A stretch of 64,000 nt of DNA, taken from Hamadaea sp013361475. Its GTDB lineage: Bacteria; Actinomycetota; Actinomycetes; Mycobacteriales; Micromonosporaceae. Positions 42,007-49,651 of the stretch are shown one piece after another. The stretch is taken from positions 15,502 to 79,501 of the forward strand of contig NZ_JBFAHM010000023.1 in NCBI RefSeq assembly GCF_040654195.1, in the 5' to 3' direction. The notes under the pieces were generated by a model, which saw only the letters and a program-made list of their open reading frames with translations, was not told the origin of the DNA and did not search any database. The translations under genes and the position numbers were made by a program. Position 1 is the first letter of the stretch, and each line of letters opens with the position of its first letter.

Positions 42007-42053
42007 GGCGCCCGCCGACCGGTCCGAAGGCAGAGACCGGTCGAGCGGGCGCC
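42007..42053. terminator. Large hairpin downstream of the GH30 gene
   Basis: Outer arms GGCGCCCGC / GCGGGCGCC and inner arms CGACCGGTC / GACCGGTCG around a 10-base loop, followed by GTTTCGT. It probably terminates GH30 transcription before the ROK gene. The rest of the gap (42054-42193) holds an AT-rich segment (42112-42143) likely to contain the ROK promoter. Confidence 0.7.
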
Positions 42054-42111
42054 GTTTCGTCGCGTGCGACCACCTCGGGGCGAGGTGACACCGAGATATC
42101 TACACGCCTCT

Positions 42112-42143
42112 ACTTTGAGACTTATTTCATATCATAAAATCAA
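42112..42143 (+). promoter_or_regulatory. AT-rich promoter region of the second ROK gene
   Basis: A 30-base AT-rich stretch in otherwise GC-rich DNA. It contains TTGAGA (42115-42120) and the imperfect palindrome ATTTCATATCATAAAAT. It may combine the ROK promoter and an autoregulatory site. No clean -35/-10 pair can be assigned. Confidence 0.4.
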
Positions 42144-42193
42144 GGTCTGGGGCATGCTGAGACGTTCCTCGAACGCAGAGGTGGGTTGCACAC

Positions 42194-43447
42194 ATGGTGG
42201 CGAGACGGGCGACGGTGCGTGACATGCGCCGGTCGAACAGGGCAGTCCTGCTCTCGAAGATCTACCTGGACGGGCCGCTGAGCCGGCATGAGCTGACGCA
42301 GCTCACCTCGCTGTCCCCGGCGAGCGTGAGCACGCTGGTCGCCGAGTTCCTCGAGGAGGGACTGGTCGAGGAGGCCGGCTCGGTCGAGTCCGACGGCGGC
42401 CGCCCGCGCGTACTGCTGCGGGTGGCGCCGAGCTTCGGCCATGTCATCGGCGTGGACGTCGGGGAGACCCGGGTGACCGTCGAGCTGTTCGACATGTCGA
42501 TGGCGGCGCTGGCCAAGGCCGACTATCCGATCGAGCCCAACCAGCTGGAACCCCGGGTCACGGTGGCGCACATCCTCGAAGGCATCACCGCCGTCTGCGC
42601 CCAGGCCGGGGTCGATGAGTCCACAGTGCTCGGCGTCGGGGTGGCCTTTCCCGGGGTCGTCGACTCCGGCGAGGAAGGCCTCGTCCACGCTCAGCACTTG
42701 GGCTGGGCGGACGGCGTACCCATCGGAACGATGTTGCGCGCGGGCACGCAGATTCCCGTCCACATCGACAACGGCGCGAAGACCCTGGGCCAGGCGGAGA
42801 TGTGGTTCGGCGCGGGCAGGGGCACCCAGCACGCGGTCATCGCGCTGGTCGGGTCGGGTGTCGGCGCGGCCGTGGTGGCCGACGGCGCGAGCTACCGCGG
42901 CTCCCGGAGCAGCGCGGGCGAGTGGGGGCACACCACGCTGGTCTACGGCGGGCGCCGGTGCCGCTGCGGCGCGCTCGGCTGCCTGGAGGCTTATGTCGGG
43001 GCGGAAGGCATCCTGGACCGCTACCGCGACGCGAACGGCCAGGGTGCGCCCGGGATCGACGAGGAGTCGGCGATCGGCTCGCTGATCGCGGCGGCCGACT
43101 CGTCGCCCACCGCCCGCGAGGTCCTGACCCAGACCGTCGGCTACCTCGGCGCGGGCATCGCGACGCTGATCAACCTGTTCAACCCCGAGCGCATCGTGCT
43201 GGGCGGCTGGGCGGGCACCGCGCTCGGCGGCCGTTGGCTGCCGGAGATCCGCGCGGCCGCCGCCGAACACGCCCTCAAGCTGCCGTTCGCCCAGACCACC
43301 ATCACCCTGTGCGAGCTCGGGCCCGACGCCGTGGCGCTCGGGGCCGCGACGCTTCCGGTCGCGCGCCTGCTCGCCGACGGCGGCTTGCGGCCCGCGGCGG
43401 CCGCTCAATCCGCACTGGTACGCGGTCCACGCGTCCGCCGCTCGTAA
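42194..43447 (+). CDS. ROK-family transcriptional regulator
   Basis: A protein of 417 residues. Winged helix at residues about 12-60 (RSNRAVLLSKIYLDGPLSRH), then a ROK domain with VIGVDVGETRVTVELFDM, the Asn-Asp-like VHIDNGAKTLGQAE, GSGVGAAVVADG, GEWGHTTL and the zinc motif CRCGALGCLEAY. ROK regulators release DNA on binding a sugar. Its position between the GH30 and GH16 genes suggests that it controls these secreted glucanases. Confidence 0.9.
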   Translation: MVARRATVRDMRRSNRAVLLSKIYLDGPLSRHELTQLTSLSPASVSTLVAEFLEEGLVEEAGSVESDGGRPRVLLRVAPSFGHVIGVDVGETRVTVELFDMSMAALAKADYPIEPNQLEPRVTVAHILEGITAVCAQAGVDESTVLGVGVAFPGVVDSGEEGLVHAQHLGWADGVPIGTMLRAGTQIPVHIDNGAKTLGQAEMWFGAGRGTQHAVIALVGSGVGAAVVADGASYRGSRSSAGEWGHTTLVYGGRRCRCGALGCLEAYVGAEGILDRYRDANGQGAPGIDEESAIGSLIAAADSSPTAREVLTQTVGYLGAGIATLINLFNPERIVLGGWAGTALGGRWLPEIRAAAAEHALKLPFAQTTITLCELGPDAVALGAATLPVARLLADGGLRPAAAAQSALVRGPRVRRS

Positions 43448-43449
43448 CG

Positions 43450-43890
43450 TCAGTCCGTGGTGTCCCGGGCGGGGAGCGGCGTTTCGAAACAGGCCAGCCA
43501 GGTGGTGAGCAACGACTCCAGCTGGGCGGCCTGCTCGGGGGTCAGGAGATCGACCAGCCGGCGTTCGTAGCGCATGTGCTCGGCGAACGCCTGGTCGATC
43601 AGTTCCCGCCCGGCCGGGGTCAACGCGACCACCCGGCCCCGGCCGTCGGTCTGACTGGGCCGCCGGGCGACGAGCCCAGCGCGTTCGAGCCGATCGATGC
43701 GTTTGGTCATCGCACCCGTCGTGACCATGGTGTGCGCGGCCAACTCTCCGGGCGCTCGCTCGAAGGGCGCACCCGCTCGGCGCAATGTGGCGAGGACGTC
43801 GAACTCACCCTCGCCGAGACCGTACCGGTGATAGACGACGGTCAGCTGCTCGGTCAGCTCGGCGGCGAGGCGGTGCAGCCGCCCGATGAC
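43450..43890 (-). pseudogene. MarR-family regulator, 5'-truncated
   Basis: Translation from 43890 gives VIGRLHRLAAELTEQL, then EGEFDVLATLRRAG, AAHTMVTTGAMTKRIDRLER and a complete C-terminus. This matches a MarR subfamily whose members normally carry about 25-30 more residues in front of VIGRL. Those residues are absent: upstream the frame runs through only nine codons (into repeat copy C) to a stop and has no ATG or GTG. A TTG at 43785 could yield a 111-residue fragment lacking the first helices. I regard it as a broken gene, but an expressed short form cannot be excluded. Confidence 0.7.
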
Positions 43891-43903
43891 GCGCCTCCGT
43901 CCC

Positions 43904-43982
43904 GCGTGATCATTGCGTCACCCATGCTGTTTGAACGGGCATTTCGCCGCCCGAAGCAGCGTGGCTGACGCAATGATCACGC
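43904..43982. repeat. Palindromic repeat family 2, copy C
   Basis: 79 bases, GCGTGATCATTGCGTCACCC to ..GACGCAATGATCACGC, with the same CGGGCATTTCGCC centre on the plus strand. It abuts the truncated MarR gene on the left and lies 13 bases after the GH16 stop on the right. Confidence 0.9.
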
Positions 43983-43995
43983 TGGGGGCGCTAGG

Positions 43996-45240
43996 TCAGG
44001 CGGGCAGGTTCCACTTCTGGTTGGCGCCGCCGCCGCAGGTCCAGATCTGCAGCGGGGTGCCGTCGGCCGAGCTGACGCCCGTGGCGTCGAGGCACTTGTT
44101 GGACTGCGGATTCACCAGGTCACGCCCGGCGGTGTAGGTCCACTTCTGGGCTGCCGTTCCGTTGCAGTCCCAGAGTTGCACCTTGGTGCCGTCGGCGGTG
44201 CCGCCGCCCGAGACGTCCAGGCACTTGCCCAACGCCCGGATGGTGCCGTCGGCGCCGATGGTCCACTGCTGCGCGTTGGTGCCGTTGCAGGTCCACAGCT
44301 GGATCTTCGTGCCGTTCGCTGTGCCTGCCGACGCCACGTCGACGCACTTGCCGCCGTATCCGGTGATGGCGCCGACCCGAGTGCCGCCCGTGGTCCACGA
44401 GTAGACCCGGACGTAGTCGATCGTCATGGTCTGCGGGAAGACCGTCGACGCGTTCGGCGAACCGGGCCAGTTGCCGCCGACCGCGACGTTGAGGATCAGG
44501 AAGAACGGGTGGTCGAAGACCCACGGGTTGCCGTTCGTCTCGGCCGAGGTGTGCCGGGAGTACTGGATGCCGTCGACATACCAGGTCACCGCGCCGGGCT
44601 CCCAGTCCACGGCGAAGGTGTGGAAGGCGTCGGCGAAGGCCTGACCGCCGGGCAGCGTGTAGCCGCCGCCGAGGCCGCAACAGCCGGAGTAGCCCGGTCC
44701 GTGGATCGTGCCGTGCACTGTGGACGGCTCGAAGCCGACGTTCTCCATGATGTCGATCTCGCCGCTGTTCGGCCAGCCGACGCTGCCGATGTTGTCGCCG
44801 AGCATCCAGAACGCGGGCCACAGCCCCTGCCCGCGCGGGATCTTCATGCGCGCCTCGAACCGCCCGTACGCCTGGGTGAACTTCCCCTGCGTCTTCAGCC
44901 GGGCCGAGGTGTACTGACAGCTGCCGTACCAGCAGCTGTAGCCGGACGGGTTGCCCGCGCGGGCGGTGATCACGAGGTTGCCGTTGCCGTCGAGGGCGGC
45001 GTTGCTGGTGCTGGTGGTGTAGTACTCCAGCTCGTTGTTGCCCCAGCCGGCGCCGCCGACGTCGTACGCCCACCGGGCCGAGCTGGGCGCGGTGCCGGCC
45101 GCCCCGGTGAACTCGTCGGACCAGGTGAGCCCGCCGACCGCGGCCGCGGCCGGCGGCGCTGCCGGTGCGGTCGCCAGTCCGGCGGCGAGAGTGAGTGCGG
45201 CGCTCAGGGCCAGAGCGCCGCGAAGCAAGGTTCGGGACAT
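43996..45240 (-). CDS. Secreted GH16 beta-1,3-glucanase with ricin-type lectin domain
   Basis: A protein of 414 residues. The signal peptide (MSRTLLRGALALSAALTLAA) is cut near AAAAV. The GH16 domain (residues about 36-280) carries the catalytic signature GEIDIMEN (E161, D163, E166), as in laminarinases. A ricin B/CBM13 domain occupies residues about 285-414 and is nearly the same as that of the GH30 protein. It probably degrades fungal or plant beta-1,3-glucan outside the cell. No ribosome binding site is present; the promoter position implies a leaderless mRNA. Confidence 0.94.
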   Translation of the reverse strand: MSRTLLRGALALSAALTLAAGLATAPAAPPAAAAVGGLTWSDEFTGAAGTAPSSARWAYDVGGAGWGNNELEYYTTSTSNAALDGNGNLVITARAGNPSGYSCWYGSCQYTSARLKTQGKFTQAYGRFEARMKIPRGQGLWPAFWMLGDNIGSVGWPNSGEIDIMENVGFEPSTVHGTIHGPGYSGCCGLGGGYTLPGGQAFADAFHTFAVDWEPGAVTWYVDGIQYSRHTSAETNGNPWVFDHPFFLILNVAVGGNWPGSPNASTVFPQTMTIDYVRVYSWTTGGTRVGAITGYGGKCVDVASAGTANGTKIQLWTCNGTNAQQWTIGADGTIRALGKCLDVSGGGTADGTKVQLWDCNGTAAQKWTYTAGRDLVNPQSNKCLDATGVSSADGTPLQIWTCGGGANQKWNLPA

Positions 45241-45247
45241 AGAAAGA

Positions 45248-45277
45248 ACGCTATTCTTTACTAAATATTCTTGTCAA
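45248..45277 (-). promoter_or_regulatory. Promoter of the GH16 gene (leaderless)
   Basis: On the minus strand TTGACA (45277-45272), an 18-base AT-rich spacer and TAGCGT (45253-45248), which places the start of transcription at or near the ATG. The spacer contains the directly repeated AAGAAT/AAAGAAT words. Confidence 0.5.
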
Positions 45278-45302
45278 TAAAAGTCCCGAACAAAGCGAAC
45301 GC

Positions 45303-45743
45303 CTACGCCAGGCCTTTCCCGGTCTCCACCAGCGTCTTGAGCCCGGACAGGACGAACATCCAACCCCGGCCGCCCACGCTGGCCGCCGTCTTCGGTGAGC
45401 CCGCCAACTGGTCGTGGACCAGGGTCAGGAGGCAGTAGCCGCCCTCCTGCGGCTCGATCTCCCAGGTCACCCGGCTGAACGGTTCCTTGGCCATCTCCTC
45501 GTCGTAGTACGACGACCACTCGTGGATGAGGCGGCGAGGCGGATCGAACTCCAGTACGCGACTGCCGTTGGCGACGCCGTCGCCGGCCATGCTGCTCCGG
45601 CGCTCGTCGGCGGTGACGGTGATGCGTACGCCGTGGAAGTACTGAACGGTCAGCTCGGGATCGACGATCGCCTGCCAGATCTGCTCGGCACTCGCCTTGA
45701 TGAAGACTTGGTAGACCTGTGTGGACTCAATGGTGGTGCTCAT
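45303..45743 (-). CDS. SRPBCC/AHSA1-like domain protein
   Basis: A protein of 146 residues of the START/AHSA1 fold: YQVFIKASAEQIWQAIVDPE at the N-terminus, RLIHEWSSYYDEEMAKEPFS in the middle and GWMFVLSGLKTLVETGKG as the long C-terminal helix. Such proteins bind hydrophobic ligands and are commonly encoded directly after an ArsR regulator. The start overlaps the arsR stop. Function is unknown beyond ligand binding. Confidence 0.85.
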   Translation of the reverse strand: MSTTIESTQVYQVFIKASAEQIWQAIVDPELTVQYFHGVRITVTADERRSSMAGDGVANGSRVLEFDPPRRLIHEWSSYYDEEMAKEPFSRVTWEIEPQEGGYCLLTLVHDQLAGSPKTAASVGGRGWMFVLSGLKTLVETGKGLA

Positions 45744-46072
45744 GTCGTGCCCTCCAGCCGTTTCTTCAGGTCGATCAGGGCCGCCGCCGGCCCCGCGGTG
45801 TACTTGGTGATCCAGCGGTCGTGGATCATCCGGATCGGCACGGGATTCAGGTAGTGCAACTTCTCCCGTCCCCGCCGTCGCGTCACGACGAGCCCGGCTT
45901 CTTCCAGCAGCTTCAGGTGCTTCATCACGCCGAATCTCGTCATCTCGGGCACTTCGGCCTCGAGGTCGCCGAGCGTCCGGCCGTCCTGCTCGAAGAGGCG
46001 GTCGAGCAGCAGCCGCCGGGTCGGATCGGCCAGCGCCTTGAACACCAGGTCGTCACCGTTCTCGCCGGGCAT
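45740..46072 (-). CDS. ArsR-family transcriptional regulator
   Basis: A protein of 110 residues with winged helix LVFKALADPTRRLLLDRLFE, then MTRFGVMKHLKLLEEAGLV and RRRGREKLHYLNPVPI. No metal-binding cysteines are visible, so it is probably a non-metal ArsR repressor that regulates itself and the SRPBCC gene. ATG at 46072 is the start because the promoter hexamers place transcription initiation there; an upstream in-frame ATG at 46108 would lie within the promoter. Confidence 0.87.
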   Translation of the reverse strand: MPGENGDDLVFKALADPTRRLLLDRLFEQDGRTLGDLEAEVPEMTRFGVMKHLKLLEEAGLVVTRRRGREKLHYLNPVPIRMIHDRWITKYTAGPAAALIDLKKRLEGTT

Positions 46073-46078
46073 ACTGCC

Positions 46079-46108
46079 AAGATAGGTGACCATCTGGTCA
46101 CATGTCAA
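46079..46108 (-). promoter_or_regulatory. ArsR promoter with operator between -35 and -10
   Basis: Minus-strand TTGACA (46108-46103), 18-base spacer, TATCTT (46084-46079). The spacer contains the perfect palindrome TGACCATCTGGTCA (46087-46100). A repressor bound there would directly exclude RNA polymerase. Confidence 0.7.
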
Positions 46109-46140
46109 TCACCTCGATGATCAACCGGTACGCTGACGGA

Positions 46141-47148
46141 ATGCTGATCTACGTGGGCGCATACACCTCGACCGGCGGCGGCATCCGCTGCTACGAACAG
46201 GACCCCTCGACCGGTGCGCTCACGGAGGCGCATCCTCCCGCGACCGCGATCGATCCGTCCTTCCTCGCCTGGGACGCCGTGAAGGCCAACCTCTACGCCG
46301 TCAGCGAGTCGACCGGCGGCGTCGAGGCGTTCGCCCGCTCGGATCACGGTCTGCTCACCTCGCTCGGCCAGCAGTGGACCGGCGGGGCCGACCCCTGTCA
46401 CCTCGTCGTCGACCCGACCGGGAAGTTCCTCGTGACGGCGAACTACGCCGGCGGCTCGGTCAGCGTCCACCCGATCAACGAGGACGGCTCCCTGGGCGGA
46501 CGCCGTGACCTCCTCGAACACGGCGGCAGCGGACCCGACCCCGAGCGGCAGGAGGGCCCGCACGCGCACATGATCGCGTACCGGCCGTCGGGGACCTCGT
46601 TCTACGTCACCGACCTCGGCACCGACCAGATCCACGAGTACGCCCTGAGCCCGGACGGCGCGATCCTCCCCGTCCGCGAGATCCCCGCCGACGCCGGCAG
46701 CGGCCCCCGGCACATCGCGTTCCACCCGACCAGCGGCACCGTCTACGTCTCGGCCGAACTGGACTCCAGCGTCCTCGTCTATCAGCCGCAGGGCGACGGG
46801 CTCGTACAGGTCGGCAAGGTGGCCGCCACGGTCGAGCCGCCCGCCGAGCGCAACTACCCGAGTCACATCGAATGCTCGGCGGACGGCCGGTTCGTCTACG
46901 TCGCCAATCGCGGCACGGACTGCGTCACCGTCTTCGCGGTCACCCCGGACGGGCTGACCCCGGTCACCGACGTGCCCACCGGCGGCCGCTGGCCCCGGCA
47001 CTTCGCGATCATCGGTGACCTCCTCTACATCGCCAATCAGGACAGCGGCACGATCACGGTCGCCCCGATCGACCCGGCGACCGGCGTACCGGCGACTCCG
47101 GTGGCCGTCGCCGAGGTGGCGGGCGCCGCCTGCGTCCTCGCCGGCTGA
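46141..47148 (+). CDS. Lactonase family protein (6-phosphogluconolactonase-like)
   Basis: A seven-bladed beta-propeller of 335 residues of the YbhE/Pgl type: MLIYVGAYTSTGGGIRCYE, LVVDPTGKFLVTANYAGGS, GPHAHMIAYRPSG, GSGPRHIAFHPTSG and GRFVYVANRGTDC. It may hydrolyse 6-phosphogluconolactone or another sugar lactone. TACGCT (46129-46134) six bases before the ATG fits leaderless translation. It is divergent from arsR. Confidence 0.9.
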   Translation: MLIYVGAYTSTGGGIRCYEQDPSTGALTEAHPPATAIDPSFLAWDAVKANLYAVSESTGGVEAFARSDHGLLTSLGQQWTGGADPCHLVVDPTGKFLVTANYAGGSVSVHPINEDGSLGGRRDLLEHGGSGPDPERQEGPHAHMIAYRPSGTSFYVTDLGTDQIHEYALSPDGAILPVREIPADAGSGPRHIAFHPTSGTVYVSAELDSSVLVYQPQGDGLVQVGKVAATVEPPAERNYPSHIECSADGRFVYVANRGTDCVTVFAVTPDGLTPVTDVPTGGRWPRHFAIIGDLLYIANQDSGTITVAPIDPATGVPATPVAVAEVAGAACVLAG

Positions 47149-47171
47149 GTCCTTCGGCCACCTCCGCTGTG

Positions 47172-47238
47172 GGCGCTGGATCAGGGTTCCGGGTCGAATC
47201 TTGACCGATGATTCGACCGAGAACCCTGATCCAGCGCC
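47172..47238. repeat. Palindromic repeat family 3, copy B
   Basis: Arms of 29 bases (GGCGCTGGATCAGGGTTC.. and ..ACCCTGATCCAGCGCC) with two inner mismatches and a 9-base loop. It is between the convergent lactonase and thrS-like genes and probably terminates both. Confidence 0.9.
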
Positions 47239-47270
47239 ATAAACGCGACGCGGGTGGGGCGAAGAAGGGG

Positions 47271-48485
47271 TCAGGGCAAGAGGGCGACCGAGCGGGCGGC
47301 GACGACGGACTGGATGAGGTCCAGCGCCTCCCCCACCGGCTGCGGATCGAGCGACCGCCCGTCGCGGAGTCGCAGTGCGACCGCACCCGCCGCCGCTTCC
47401 CGGGCCCCGATGACGGCGGCATAGGGGATCTTGCGCTGGGCGGCTTCGCGTACGCGCAACGACAGCGAGCCCTCCTCCAGGACCTCGACCCGAAGCCCCG
47501 CCCGGGAAGCCCGGTCGTGCAGCGCCCAGGCGGCGTCCCGCTGCGCCTCCCCGATCGGCACGACGGCGAGCTGCACCGGGGCGTACCAGGCGGGGAAGGC
47601 GCCTTGGTGGACTTCGATCAGATGGGCGAACAGTCGTTCCAGGCTGCCGATGATGCTGCGGTGCACCATGACCGGGCGCTGCTTCACGCCCTCGCTGTCC
47701 ACATAAGCCAGATCGAACCGCTCGGGCTGCGCGAAGTCCACCTGGATGGTGGCCAGCGACAGCTCCCGCCCCTGCACGTCGTGGATCTGCAGGTCGATCT
47801 TCGGTCCGTAGAACGCGGCCTCGCCCGGAGCCTCGAAGAACGAGACGCCTTCGGCGATCATCGCGTCACGCAGCATCCCCTCGGCCGCGTCCCAGACCTC
47901 GGATTCGCCCAGGAACCTCTCGCCGCGCAAGGACAGCCGGTAGGAGTCGACCGAGAACCCCAACGCGGCGTGCGCCCGCTTGATCAAGGCGAGCATGTCG
48001 GCGACCTCGGCCCCCACCTGATCGACGCGACAGAACACGTGCGCGTCGTTGAGCGAGATCGCGCGTACTCGGGACAGGCCGGACAGCACCCCGGAACGCT
48101 CGGCGCGGTACTGCCCGCCCAGTTCCGCGATCCGCAGCGGCAGCTCCCGATAGGACCGGCCACGCGCGCCGAACACCATCGCATGATGCGGGCACATGCT
48201 CGGCCGCAAGACCAACGCCTCTTCCTCCGGCGAGGAGGCCATCGGCGGGAACATGTCGTCGGCGAACTTCGCCACGTGCCCCGAGCGCACGTACATCTCG
48301 TGTTTGGCCATCGGCGGCGAATAGACGTGCTGATATCCGGCGAGGCGTTCCTCCTCGCGGATGTACTCCTCGACCGCGTGACGCGCGGCCGCGCCGGCCG
48401 GCAGCCAGATCGGCAGGCCCGCGCCGACGAGCGGGTCCGAGTGGAACAGCTCCAGCTCACGGCCCAGCTTGCGGTGGTCGTTCAT
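47271..48485 (-). CDS. thrS: Short-form threonyl-tRNA synthetase
   Basis: A protein of 404 residues beginning directly at the class II catalytic domain (HRKLGRELELFHSDPLVGAG). Motif 2 and the zinc ligands are in RPSMCPHHAMVFGA and VHRSIIGSLERLF, and a C-terminal anticodon-binding domain follows (QLAVVPIGEAQRDAAWAL). Standard ThrRS has about 640-690 residues; the TGS and editing domains are missing here. It charges tRNA-Thr with threonine but cannot edit mischarged serine. It may be a second, regulated or inhibitor-resistant copy. A strong AGGAGG ribosome binding site precedes the ATG. Confidence 0.9.
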   Translation of the reverse strand: MNDHRKLGRELELFHSDPLVGAGLPIWLPAGAAARHAVEEYIREEERLAGYQHVYSPPMAKHEMYVRSGHVAKFADDMFPPMASSPEEEALVLRPSMCPHHAMVFGARGRSYRELPLRIAELGGQYRAERSGVLSGLSRVRAISLNDAHVFCRVDQVGAEVADMLALIKRAHAALGFSVDSYRLSLRGERFLGESEVWDAAEGMLRDAMIAEGVSFFEAPGEAAFYGPKIDLQIHDVQGRELSLATIQVDFAQPERFDLAYVDSEGVKQRPVMVHRSIIGSLERLFAHLIEVHQGAFPAWYAPVQLAVVPIGEAQRDAAWALHDRASRAGLRVEVLEEGSLSLRVREAAQRKIPYAAVIGAREAAAGAVALRLRDGRSLDPQPVGEALDLIQSVVAARSVALLP

Positions 48486-48532
48486 CGCTCTCTCCTCCTA
48501 GGGGTACGCCCAAGGCCGTCCAGAGAGCACGA

Positions 48533-48563
48533 AAACGGCTCCGGGACTGGCCCGGAGCCGTTT
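48533..48563 (-). terminator. Attenuator (intrinsic terminator) of thrS
   Basis: A perfect 13-bp stem, AAACGGCTCCGGG / CCCGGAGCCGTTT, with a 5-base loop and a short T run on the minus strand. It lies between the leader peptide and the thrS ribosome binding site, so transcripts reaching thrS must read through it. Confidence 0.8.
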
Positions 48564-48578
48564 CGATCGACTAATGCG

Positions 48579-48656
48579 TCAGCGTGTGAACGCCGCGTCA
48601 GCCAGCACGAAAGCCGCCGGGATGCCCGGCGTCGTCGTGCTCTGCTGATAACGCAT
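48579..48656 (-). CDS. Thr-rich leader peptide of thrS (25 aa)
   Basis: The reading frame encodes MRYQQSTTTPGIPAAF.. with three consecutive ACG threonine codons (48630-48638) and a fourth Thr near the end. TACCCT (48668-48663) six bases before the ATG supports a leaderless leader mRNA. The Thr codons lie inside the 5' arm of a first hairpin (48604-48641), so ribosome stalling there would change folding ahead of the attenuator. The layout matches ribosome-mediated attenuation of an aminoacyl-tRNA synthetase gene. Confidence 0.75.
   Translation of the reverse strand: MRYQQSTTTPGIPAAFVLADAAFTR
48604..48641 (-). promoter_or_regulatory. First hairpin of the thrS leader
   Basis: Arms AGCACGA / TCGTGCT and inner arms CGCCGGG / CCCGGCG. 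The Thr codons lie in the mRNA 5' arm. The sequence TCGTGCTC recurs in the mRNA just after the attenuator, giving an alternative partner for the 5' arm. Confidence 0.6.
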
Positions 48657-48670
48657 GAGTCGAGGGTACC

Positions 48671-49651
48671 TCACACGCCGTAGTAGCCGCGAGCACCGGG
48701 GTGCAGCGGCACGGGGTCGGTCTTCCACGCCACCTCGCGGTTGATGTTCCTGCCCTCGGAGTGCACCGCCGCCAGCTCGTCCTGATGCTCGAAGAGCAGC
48801 CGGGTCAGCTCGTACCCCACCTCCGTGGGCAGGGCGGGCGACGTCACCAGCAAGCACGGGACCGCGACGGTCGCCACATCCGCACTGAGTCCGTAGGCGT
48901 CCTTCGGGATGGTCGCCGCCGTGTACGCCCCGGGGTAGTCTTTGTCGAGGACGGCCACCAGGGCGTCGGTCGGCAGGAGGGCGACCCGGCCGGGCAGCTT
49001 GCCGAACAGGGCGGTGAGGCCGACCACCGGCTGACCGGCGGTCCAGAAGAAGGCGTCCAGTTGCCCGGCGGCGAAGGTCGTCGTCATCTGACTGAGCGAG
49101 GCGGTGACCCGCTGCACGTCCTTGGCGGGATCCAGACCGGCCGCGGTCAGCATCCGCAGTGCGAGGATCTCGGTGCCGGAGCCGGCCGGCCCGGTCGCCA
49201 CCCGCTTGCCCCGCAGATCGGCCAGCGTCCGGACGCCCGTCCCCGGACGGACCACGACGTGCATGTACGCCGTGAACATCCGGGCCAGCGCCCGCACCTG
49301 CACCGGTGATCCGGCGAACGAGCCCTTGCCGGTCACGGCGTCGCCCGCGACGTCGGCGTACGTAAAGCCCACGTCGATGTCGCCACGGGCGAGCCGCTGC
49401 AGGTTCTCCAATGCCCCGTTGGTCGGCATCGACACCGCCTCGAACCCGGTCAGGTGCCGGTTCACCACGTCGGCATACCCGCTGCCGAGCTGGTTGAACA
49501 CGCCGTTGGTCGGGCCGGTGCCGATGGTCAGCTGACCGTGGTGCCACAGCTGGAGCCGGGCGTCGAGCTCGGGCCGGGCGCAGCCGGTCGCCCCGGCCAG
49601 CGTCAGGGCCAGGAGCGACAGAAGAGCGGCGACCGCCCGGCGTGCGTTCAC
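48671..49651 (-). CDS. TAXI-family TRAP-type substrate-binding lipoprotein
   Basis: A protein of 326 residues with a lipoprotein signal (RAVAALLSLLALTLAGATGC). The TAXI hallmarks are LTIGTGPTNGVFNQLGSGYA, GDIDVGFTYADVAGDAV and LRGKRVATGPAGSGTEILAL. No TRAP membrane subunit (DctQM fusion) is next to it. Instead the GTG start overlaps the stop of a Roadblock gene, making it the third gene of a sensor-kinase operon. It may present an amino acid or small acid to the kinase rather than to a transporter. Confidence 0.88.
   Translation of the reverse strand: MNARRAVAALLSLLALTLAGATGCARPELDARLQLWHHGQLTIGTGPTNGVFNQLGSGYADVVNRHLTGFEAVSMPTNGALENLQRLARGDIDVGFTYADVAGDAVTGKGSFAGSPVQVRALARMFTAYMHVVVRPGTGVRTLADLRGKRVATGPAGSGTEILALRMLTAAGLDPAKDVQRVTASLSQMTTTFAAGQLDAFFWTAGQPVVGLTALFGKLPGRVALLPTDALVAVLDKDYPGAYTAATIPKDAYGLSADVATVAVPCLLVTSPALPTEVGYELTRLLFEHQDELAAVHSEGRNINREVAWKTDPVPLHPGARGYYGV

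Noticed and set aside
48486..48670. T-box riboswitch upstream of thrS
   Set aside because: No T-box consensus (AGGGUGGNACCGCG) or specifier-loop structure was found; a Thr-codon leader peptide and terminator explain the region better.
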